From NCBI GenBank assembly GCA_937930265.1, contig CALGLI010000309.1:1-6128 (forward strand): a DNA stretch of 6,128 bases, in the 5' to 3' direction. This DNA is from an uncultured Veillonella sp. (GTDB lineage Bacteria; Bacillota; Negativicutes; Veillonellales; Veillonellaceae). Below the pieces are notes generated by a model that was given only the letters and a program-made list of their open reading frames with translations, ran no database searches and was not told the DNA's origin. How positions within the stretch are numbered: the stretch's first letter is position 1; each line of letters starts with the position of its first letter. Shown piece by piece: positions 1 to 4,490 of this stretch. A program made the position numbers and the translations under genes.

Positions 1-48
1 GAACAAACATTATGAAATACCGTTTGTGAGGGGTATACCGTGCTCTTC
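1..48 (+). repeat. Partial copy of a repeated hairpin element (left edge)
   Basis: Bases 1-29 are identical to bases 182-210, where the same 29 bases form the top of a long hairpin. Here too ACAAAC (3-8) can pair with GTTTGT (22-27) around a 13-base loop. The sequence to the right (30-48) resembles the right arm of the complete copy only in outline: both run through a purine-rich stretch to CGTGCT and then a pyrimidine-rich run. The matching left arm would lie outside the window, so I cannot confirm the full stem. GGTATACC at 32-39 is itself palindromic. It is probably a second member of the hairpin family; function unknown. Confidence 0.7.
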
Positions 49-107
49 CCTTTGCCAGATTCAGTTAGAAACGCCACAAGGCTACATAGCATCACAAGTT
101 CCGTCAC
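1..107 (-). CDS. Doubtful small ORF running off the left edge
   Basis: A frame starting at GTG (107-105) stays open for 35 codons to the window edge. It is preceded by GGAGG at 118-114 with a 6-base spacing, a good ribosome-site geometry. The product begins (V/M)TELVMLCSLVAFLTES and ends in the repeat-encoded SQTVFHNVC. I recognise no family. Against it: the last third is the repeated hairpin sequence at 1-29, the start lies just beyond the ilvC terminator, and no promoter is visible. GGAGG followed by TTTTT may simply be part of the terminator region. Most likely a chance frame, recorded because the ribosome site is good. Confidence 0.15.
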   Translation of the reverse strand, partial: MTELVMLCSLVAFLTESGKGKSTVYPSQTVFHNVC

Positions 108-159
108 AAAAAGCCTCCAAAAGTAAATAGCCTTCTTTTCTCCTAACTATCATCTACGC

Positions 160-230
160 AAAAAGCACGCAACATGCTCCTGAACAAACATTATGAAATA
201 CCGTTTGTGAAGGAGTGTGTTGCGTGCTTT
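160..230 (-). terminator. Long hairpin terminator downstream of ilvC
   Basis: AAAGCACGCAACA (162-174) is a perfect 13-bp complement of 218-230. Five more pairs (177-181 with 211-215) and six more (184-189 with 203-208) continue the stem, interrupted by two 2-base mismatches, with a 13-base apical loop (190-202). On the minus strand the stem begins 41 bases after the ilvC stop codon and ends in TTTTT (164-160), as expected of an intrinsic terminator closing the ilv transcript. The plus-strand reading also ends in TTT followed by CCTTAT, so it may act in both directions. The stem is much longer than a minimal terminator, and its top is repeated at the window's left edge. Confidence 0.75.
182..210 (+). 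repeat. Second copy of the 29-bp repeat, at the hairpin apex
   Basis: These 29 bases match 1-29 exactly, in the same orientation and 181 bp apart. They make up the apical stem (ACAAAC/GTTTGT), the flanking GA dinucleotides on both sides, and the whole loop. The lower stem differs between the two copies, so the conserved part is the top of the hairpin and not the terminator base. This copy lies wholly in the non-coding spacer after ilvC. Confidence 0.9.
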
Positions 231-240
231 CCTTATACTA

Positions 241-259
241 CTTCATGATTTACATGAAG
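241..259. other. Small perfect hairpin between ilvC and the terminator
   Basis: CTTCATG (241-247) and CATGAAG (253-259) form a perfect 7-bp stem with a 5-base loop. Its right arm shares bases 256-259 with the outer inverted repeat at 256-271, so the two pairings exclude each other. It is AT-rich and has no T-run directly after it on the minus strand, so it is not by itself a good terminator. It may be an alternative fold of the ilvC 3' untranslated region. Confidence 0.5.
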
Positions 260-271
260 GCTATTTACTTT

Positions 272-1282
272 CTACTTTTTGATCCAAGGCATCAATTTAC
301 GTAATTCGCCGCCTACTTCTTCTACTTGATGTGCTGCAGATTGTTTACGTTGTTCGTTAAGGTATGGATACCCTGCTGCATAGTCACCAAGGAATTGATC
401 AGCAAATTTGCCGTCTTGGATATCTTTCAATACACCACGCATAGCTTCTTTCGCTGCTTCTGGGATTACTTTTGGTCCTGTAATATAGTCACCGAACTCA
501 GCTGTGTTGGAGATGGATTTACGCATTGTTTCGAAACCACCTTCGTAGATCAAGTCGATGATTAATTTCATTTCATGAACACATTCAAAGTATGCATTCA
601 CTGGATTGTAGCCAGCTTCTACCAATACTTCGAAACCAGTTTGCATCAACGCACATACGCCGCCGCAAAGTACTGCTTGTTCACCGAATAAATCAGTTTC
701 AGTTTCTTGACGGAAGTCAGTTTCCAAAATACCGGAACGGCCACCGCCTACACCAGATGCCCATGCCAATGCCACTTCTTTAGTGTCTCCGCTTGGATCT
801 GCATATACAGCGTACAAGCAAGGAACGCCAGAACCTTCTTGGAATGTACGACGTACTAAGTGACCAGGGCCTTTAGGAGCTACCATGAATACATTTACAT
901 CAGCAGATGGTTTAATTTTACCGAAATGAATGTTGAAACCATGAGCAAATGCCAAGTACGCACCTTGTTTAAGGTTAGGAGCAATGGATTTTTCATAAGT
1001 TTCTGCTTGTAATTCATCTGGAATCAAGATCATCACAACGTCTGCACCTTTTACAGCCTCGCCTGTTTCTTTGACTACGAAACCAGCTTCTTCCGCTTCT
1101 TTCCAAGATTTGGAACCTTCGCGAAGACCGATTTGTACGTCCATGCCGCTTTCTTTCAAGTTCAACGCATGCGCATGACCTTGGGAACCGTAGCCAAGAA
1201 CTGTAATTTTTTTACCTACTAATGCTTGTAGATTGCAATCTGCATCATAAAATACTTGTGTGCCTAAAATGTTACCTGCCAT
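272..1282 (-). CDS. ilvC: Ketol-acid reductoisomerase (acetohydroxyacid isomeroreductase)
   Basis: Cytoplasmic enzyme that isomerises and reduces acetolactate or acetohydroxybutyrate to the dihydroxy acids of valine and isoleucine synthesis. At 336 residues it fits the short class I form. The Rossmann fold carries GYGSQG (30-35). The following loop has Arg53, Ser57 and Ser59, the arrangement associated with NADPH preference. His114 sits in AHGF. The C-terminal knotted domain holds the magnesium ligands Asp197 and Glu201 in TDLFGEQ, Glu233 and Glu237 in ECVHEMK, and the substrate serine in SNTAEFGDY (258). The start is fixed by AGGAGG 8 bases upstream. It is the last gene of the cluster, separated from the ATPase gene by 164 bp and probably with its own promoter. 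A terminator hairpin follows the stop codon. No key residue is missing. Confidence 0.98.
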   Translation of the reverse strand: MAGNILGTQVFYDADCNLQALVGKKITVLGYGSQGHAHALNLKESGMDVQIGLREGSKSWKEAEEAGFVVKETGEAVKGADVVMILIPDELQAETYEKSIAPNLKQGAYLAFAHGFNIHFGKIKPSADVNVFMVAPKGPGHLVRRTFQEGSGVPCLYAVYADPSGDTKEVALAWASGVGGGRSGILETDFRQETETDLFGEQAVLCGGVCALMQTGFEVLVEAGYNPVNAYFECVHEMKLIIDLIYEGGFETMRKSISNTAEFGDYITGPKVIPEAAKEAMRGVLKDIQDGKFADQFLGDYAAGYPYLNEQRKQSAAHQVEEVGGELRKLMPWIKK

Positions 1283-1290
1283 TGTGATAA

Positions 1291-1296
1291 CCTCCT
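1291..1296 (-). promoter_or_regulatory. Ribosome binding site of ilvC
   Basis: AGGAGG on the minus strand lies 8 bases before the ATG at 1282-1280. It is a consensus Shine-Dalgarno sequence and the strongest in the window, which suits a highly translated gene. Confidence 0.9.
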
Positions 1297-1324
1297 ACTG
1301 TGTAATACATTTGTTAATGTTTAT

Positions 1325-1353
1325 AATTTACTAGATTTTCTAGTGAAATTCAA
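1325..1353 (-). promoter_or_regulatory. Candidate sigma-A-type promoter for ilvC
   Basis: On the minus strand TTGAAT (1353-1348) is followed after 17 bases by TAAATT (1330-1325). These are imperfect but plausible -35 and -10 boxes with ideal spacing, about 43 bases from the -10 box to the ilvC start. The AT-rich flank (TATAAA at 1324-1319) offers an alternative -10 at less favourable spacing. The 164-bp gap, in an otherwise tightly packed cluster, supports a separate promoter here. Confidence 0.45.
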
Positions 1354-1364
1354 CTGATTTTCAG
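1330..1364. promoter_or_regulatory. Pair of operator-like dyads over the ilvC promoter
   Basis: ACTAGA-TTT-TCTAGT (1330-1344) is a perfect 6-bp dyad. CTGA-TTT-TCAG (1354-1364) is a perfect 4-bp dyad. Both contain GATTTTC, at 1334-1340 and 1356-1362, exactly 22 bp apart or about two helical turns. The first fills the spacer between the putative -35 and -10 boxes, and the second abuts the -35 box, as expected for repressor sites. GATTTTC resembles half of the CodY-box consensus (AATTTTCnGAAAATT), but no full box is present. The bound regulator is unknown. Confidence 0.4.
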
Positions 1365-1374
1365 CCTTTCGGCT
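1363..1374 (-). other. Short hairpin with GAAA tetraloop
   Basis: On the minus strand AGCC-GAAA-GGCT forms a 4-bp GC-rich stem capped by a GNRA-type tetraloop. It lies between the 11-bp hairpin at 1379-1405 and the promoter dyads. Any transcript reading through from the ATPase gene would contain it. It has no U-run, so it is not a terminator alone. It could be a stability element or chance. Confidence 0.35.
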
Positions 1375-1378
1375 TACG

Positions 1379-1405
1379 GATTTACCATACTTACTATGAT
1401 AAATC
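1379..1405 (-). other. 11-bp hairpin in the ATPase-ilvC spacer
   Basis: GATTTA (1379-1384) pairs with TAAATC (1400-1405), and CATA (1386-1389) pairs with TATG (1395-1398), leaving a 5-base loop. The single mismatch at 1385/1399 becomes a U-G wobble in minus-strand RNA, giving a continuous 11-bp stem there. No U-tract follows, so it is not a standard terminator. It may protect or mark the 3' end of the upstream ilv message. A shorter alternative pairing (CATAC with GTATG, 1386-1390 with 1407-1411) competes with it. Confidence 0.45.
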
Positions 1406-1446
1406 GGTATGATTAAAAATATCTTTGTACACTCTATAAAAACATT

Positions 1447-2250
1447 TTATGAAAGTACTTGCAACCAAGGTCGATCTTGGACCCAAGTCACTTTCACAGA
1501 TAAACCATAGAGTGCGGATAAGATTTCATCGGTAATGACCTCTCGTTTCGGCCCCGATTGAAAGATTTTACCTTCTTTTAATAGTGCCACATGGGTCACT
1601 GTGGGAAGGATTTCCTCGATTTGGTGCGTCACGTAGATGAACGGACAAGGACTATCCTGAGTCCCACGTTGATTGAGATGACGGAGTAATTGTTCTCGAC
1701 TCGGTACGTCTAACCCATTGCATGGTTCGTCTAAGATGAGCAAGTCTGGACTCGTCATCAAAGCACGACCGATTAAAACACGACGTTGCTCCCCTGTGGA
1801 AAGTACCCCGAAGTGACGATATTCTAAATGTTGTAATCCCATACTTGCTAAGACCGCATCACAGCGTTGTTCTTCTTCCTCTGTCACTTCTCGATACACA
1901 CCGATAGTTCCATGCGCTCCCGATAGCAAAATTTGTCGCACCATTTCGTCTCGCATGGTTCGTTCAAATTGCCCTAAGGTAGAGCTGACGAATCCGATCC
2001 GATCTTTCACATCTTTCCACACGCATTGCCCAAAGGTATGTCCTAGAACACGCACCTCACCACGGGTGGCGCAGGTATAGGCCATAATCATGCCCAGCAA
2101 GGTGGATTTACCTGCCCCATTGAGACCCAATAGCGCCCAATTTTCCCCTGTGTTCACATGCCAGTCCACACCTTGCAAAATCGCCTCTCCATTGCGGACG
2201 AAGGTAACGCCCTCGTAATGTAACAACTCTCCTTGCTTTGGTATAGTCAT
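1447..2250 (-). CDS. Soluble ABC-type ATPase of the YlmA/PhrA-like kind, function unknown
   Basis: A single nucleotide-binding domain of 267 residues without membrane segments. Numbered from the ATG at 2250, Walker A GLNGAGKST is at 42-50, the signature LSTGEQRR at about 150-157, Walker B LLILDEP at 170-176, the D-loop NGLD at 178-181, and the switch histidine in YVTHQ at about 209. The Q-loop position reads GFVSS in place of a glutamine, a feature I associate with the YlmA-type family. The ATG at 2250 overlaps the ilvN stop by one base (TAATG) and has GGAG 10 bases upstream. The upstream in-frame alternative at 2283 is a TTG deep inside ilvN, so I reject it. No permease gene is adjacent. The tight coupling implies co-transcription with ilvBN, but a role in branched-chain amino acid metabolism is not shown by sequence. 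Confidence 0.85.
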   Translation of the reverse strand: MTIPKQGELLHYEGVTFVRNGEAILQGVDWHVNTGENWALLGLNGAGKSTLLGMIMAYTCATRGEVRVLGHTFGQCVWKDVKDRIGFVSSTLGQFERTMRDEMVRQILLSGAHGTIGVYREVTEEEEQRCDAVLASMGLQHLEYRHFGVLSTGEQRRVLIGRALMTSPDLLILDEPCNGLDVPSREQLLRHLNQRGTQDSPCPFIYVTHQIEEILPTVTHVALLKEGKIFQSGPKREVITDEILSALYGLSVKVTWVQDRPWLQVLS

Positions 2251-2744
2251 TACATTTTTTCTCCACGGCTCATCGCGGTGCAACCTGTTTTCGCAATTTC
2301 CAGAATGCCATATTCTTTCATAATTTCTATGAAAGCATCTAGTTTCTGCGTTTCTCCTGTAATTTCTATCACGATAGAGCTAGGTCCTACGTCGAGTACA
2401 TTGCCACGGTACACATCCGCTAATTGGATGATTTGTGGTCGTACCGACACATCCGCTTTTACCTTGATGAGCATTAATTCACGGCGCACTACTTGATCTG
2501 GAGAGAACACTTTCACTTTGATGGCATCCACTAGTTTGTAGATTTGTTTTTGGATTTGGTCCAATTGCACTTCGTCTGTTTCCACCGTTAAGGTAATCCG
2601 AGCTTGATCCTTTGGAATAGAAATGCCCGATGTCATTTGGGTTACGGAATAGCCACGACGATTGAATAAGGACAAGATTCTAGCCCCAATACCTGGTTTA
2701 TTTTTTGTAATCACTAACACTTGGTGTTGTTGTACTTTACTCAT
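2250..2744 (-). CDS. ilvN: Acetohydroxyacid synthase regulatory (small) subunit
   Basis: At 164 residues it is the normal length for the small subunit, which binds the IlvB catalytic subunit, stimulates it and usually mediates valine feedback inhibition. The N-terminal ACT domain (about 8-80) has Asn15 and Gly18 in NKPGIGAR, matching valine-site residues Asn11 and Gly14 of E. coli IlvH. The next key position, Asn29 in E. coli (GYN), is Ser33 here (RRGYS). The C-terminal small-subunit domain spans about 86-160, including RRELMLIKV and KLDAFIEIM. The start overlaps the end of ilvB by 8 bp (ATGAGTAA), with AAAGGAGG inside the ilvB coding sequence 8 bases upstream, a sign of translational coupling. 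The following ATPase gene overlaps its stop codon. In some genomes this gene is called ilvH. Confidence 0.96.
   Translation of the reverse strand: MSKVQQHQVLVITKNKPGIGARILSLFNRRGYSVTQMTSGISIPKDQARITLTVETDEVQLDQIQKQIYKLVDAIKVKVFSPDQVVRRELMLIKVKADVSVRPQIIQLADVYRGNVLDVGPSSIVIEITGETQKLDAFIEIMKEYGILEIAKTGCTAMSRGEKM
2261..2264 (-). promoter_or_regulatory. Ribosome site deciding the ATPase start
   Basis: GGAG on the minus strand lies 10 bases before ATG 2250-2248, within the last codons of ilvN. It is followed by an A-run. It favours this ATG over the TTG at 2283, before which I see no comparable site. Confidence 0.55.
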
Positions 2745-4458
2745 TGTCAGGGCCTCCTTTCAATCCCATCATATCTTTGGCAGTGCAACCGGCTGGAATC
2801 ATTGGGAATACATTTTCTTCTCGTTCTACCACGCAGTTAATCACCACTGGCTCGTCAGATAGGATCAGGTCTCGTAATTGGCTGCGCAACTCTTCGATCG
2901 TAGATAATGTCACCCCTTGTACACCATAGGCTTTTGCCAAGGTTTCAAAGTCTGGGTTCACCTCTAAATCTACGAAGGAATAGCGACGTTGATTAAACAA
3001 CTCTTGCCATTGACGAACCATGCCCAAGAAACCATTGTTGATGATGACAACTTTCACAGGGATATTATAGGCTTTCAATAAGAGCAATTCTTGGCTGTTC
3101 ATTTGTAAGCCCCCATCACCTGTGATGAGTACTACCTTTTTATCTGGTTGTGCCACTTGTGCACCGATGGCTGCTGGCAAGCCAAAGCCCATCGTACCGG
3201 CACCACCGGATGTGATGATCGTATTCGGTTTGGAGAAAGTAATAAATTGAGACGCCCACATTTGATGTTGTCCCACATCTGTGACAACGATGGCGTTACC
3301 TTTCACGATATTGTCGATTTCTTGAATGACCTTTTGTGGTAATAAAGAATTTCCCTCATGAGGGCGCACCCGAATTGGATATTCTTCACGCCATTCACGG
3401 ATGCGTTCCAACCAACTTTCATGAGTTTGTGGAGTCAACTCATGATTTATTTCATTCAATACATGTTTCAAATCCCCAACGATAGGTATATCGATAAGTT
3501 TATTTTTACCAATTTCAGCTGGGTCAATATCTACGTGGATGATCGTAGCATCTTTACAGAACTCCTTCGGTACCCCTGCAATACGATCGTCGAAGCGAAT
3601 CCCTAATGCTAATACTACATCTGCTTCATTCACAGCATAGTTAGCATATACTGTACCATGCATGCCTAACATACCTAGCGATAATTGGTGTTCTCCTGGA
3701 AAGGACCCTAAGCCCAATAACGTATTCACTACTGGAACTTGGCATGTAGTAGCTAATTTGTAAAGTTCTTCTGTAGCATTCGATAATAGTACCCCATGAC
3801 CTGCTATGATAAGCGGTCGTTTTGCACCTTTCAATAGATCGATAGCTTTCTTGATTTGTTTTGGATGTCCAATGTAATTCGGATCATAGCCTTCGATAGA
3901 AATTGGTTCATTAAAAATAGCTTCAAATTCTTCATAAGAAATGACATCTAGTTGCGCATCTCGTGTGATATCTACTAGCACCGGACCTGGTCGACCAGTA
4001 GTCGCTAAGTAGTACGCTTCTTTCACAGTGCGAATCATATCTCGGATATCTTTCACCAAGTAGTTATTTTTCGTCACCGGCATGGTAATGCCTACGATGT
4101 CCGATTCTTGGAACGCATCTTTTCCTAGCAAGTGGCTGCACACCTGACCTGTAATGGCCAAGAGAGGAATAGAATCCATATGCGCCGTCATAATACCTGT
4201 CACTAGGTTCGTCGCCCCTGGACCAGATGTGGCTAGGCAAACACCACATTTACCAGATGCACGAGCATAGCCGTCCGCTTCATGGGCCGCCCCTTGTTCA
4301 TGACGTGCTAAGTAATGGTTAATACCCTCGAAATCATAAATTTCATTGTATATAGGAATTACGGCACCGCCGGGATAGCCAAATATATCTGTCACTCCCA
4401 AGCGCTTCAATGTTTCTAGGAGTATGCGAGCTCCTCGAATCATCTTCTGTTCACTCAT
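2737..4458 (-). CDS. ilvB: Acetohydroxyacid synthase catalytic (large) subunit
   Basis: ThDP-dependent enzyme that condenses two pyruvates to acetolactate, or pyruvate plus 2-oxobutanoate to acetohydroxybutyrate, the first common step of valine and isoleucine synthesis. At 573 residues it is full length. The N-terminal pyrimidine-binding domain carries YPGGA (28-32) and the cofactor-activating Glu54 in RHEQG. The central FAD-binding domain has RFDDR (288-292). The C-terminal pyrophosphate-binding domain has the ThDP motif from GDGG (447-450) to INN (473-475), and the Trp of VRQWQ (484). Position 107 in GQVC is Cys where plant enzymes and E. coli IlvB have the proline of GQVP, a herbicide-contact site. 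The start has GAGGA 6 bases upstream. It lies 32 bp after ilvA and overlaps ilvN by 8 bp. FAD and tight pairing with ilvN mark it as the anabolic type. Confidence 0.97.
   Translation of the reverse strand: MSEQKMIRGARILLETLKRLGVTDIFGYPGGAVIPIYNEIYDFEGINHYLARHEQGAAHEADGYARASGKCGVCLATSGPGATNLVTGIMTAHMDSIPLLAITGQVCSHLLGKDAFQESDIVGITMPVTKNNYLVKDIRDMIRTVKEAYYLATTGRPGPVLVDITRDAQLDVISYEEFEAIFNEPISIEGYDPNYIGHPKQIKKAIDLLKGAKRPLIIAGHGVLLSNATEELYKLATTCQVPVVNTLLGLGSFPGEHQLSLGMLGMHGTVYANYAVNEADVVLALGIRFDDRIAGVPKEFCKDATIIHVDIDPAEIGKNKLIDIPIVGDLKHVLNEINHELTPQTHESWLERIREWREEYPIRVRPHEGNSLLPQKVIQEIDNIVKGNAIVVTDVGQHQMWASQFITFSKPNTIITSGGAGTMGFGLPAAIGAQVAQPDKKVVLITGDGGLQMNSQELLLLKAYNIPVKVVIINNGFLGMVRQWQELFNQRRYSFVDLEVNPDFETLAKAYGVQGVTLSTIEELRSQLRDLILSDEPVVINCVVEREENVFPMIPAGCTAKDMMGLKGGPDNE
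2753..2760 (-). promoter_or_regulatory. Ribosome binding site of ilvN inside ilvB
   Basis: AAAGGAGG on the minus strand lies 8 bases before the ilvN ATG (2744-2742) and encodes part of the IlvB C-terminal tail (KGG). With the 8-bp gene overlap it supports coupled translation of the two subunits and fixes the ilvN start. Confidence 0.85.
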
Positions 4459-4490
4459 AGTTTATCCTCTTTCTATATCCATTCTATTCA

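Larger units (their letters stand above)
120..271. repeat. Outer 16-bp perfect inverted repeat enclosing the hairpin
   Basis: AAAGTAAATAGCCTTC at 120-135 is the exact reverse complement of 256-271. The arms lie 120 bp apart and enclose the long hairpin at 162-230. The right arm ends one base before the ilvC stop codon (274-272). In the ilvC transcript the arms could close a large outer stem around the terminator, or the whole 152-bp block could be a small non-autonomous element with terminal inverted repeats. I see no convincing target-site duplication at the two outer ends. Confidence 0.75.

Noticed and set aside
1..210. CRISPR array suggested by the exact 29-bp repeat
   Set aside because: Only two copies, separated by 152 bp in place of regular 30-40 bp spacers, and the repeat is the apex of a larger hairpin whose flanks also pair.
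241..271. Plus-strand terminator from the hairpin at 241-259 followed by T-rich sequence
   Set aside because: The stem is only 7 bp and AT-rich, and the T-runs begin several bases downstream inside the outer repeat and ilvC, too far for a convincing terminator.
1297..1446. Intrinsic terminator after the ATPase gene
   Set aside because: The hairpins at 1379-1405 and 1363-1374 are not followed by a U-tract, and the inverted repeat over the stop codon (about 1437-1451) is pure A/T and weak. Read-through into ilvC remains possible.
2251..2283. Longer N-terminus for the ATPase starting at 2283
   Set aside because: The codon there is TTG with no clear ribosome site, it lies inside ilvN, and the ATG at 2250 with GGAG upstream fits the usual start of the domain.
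3358..3606. Plus-strand open frame opposite ilvB, and similar plus-strand frames opposite ilvC, ilvN and ilvA
   Set aside because: They are antisense to strongly conserved enzymes, show no recognisable motifs or ribosome sites that stand out, and have composition explained by the coding strand.
4064..4249. Minus-strand open frame inside ilvB
   Set aside because: It is out of frame within the conserved AHAS N-terminal domain; no family recognised.
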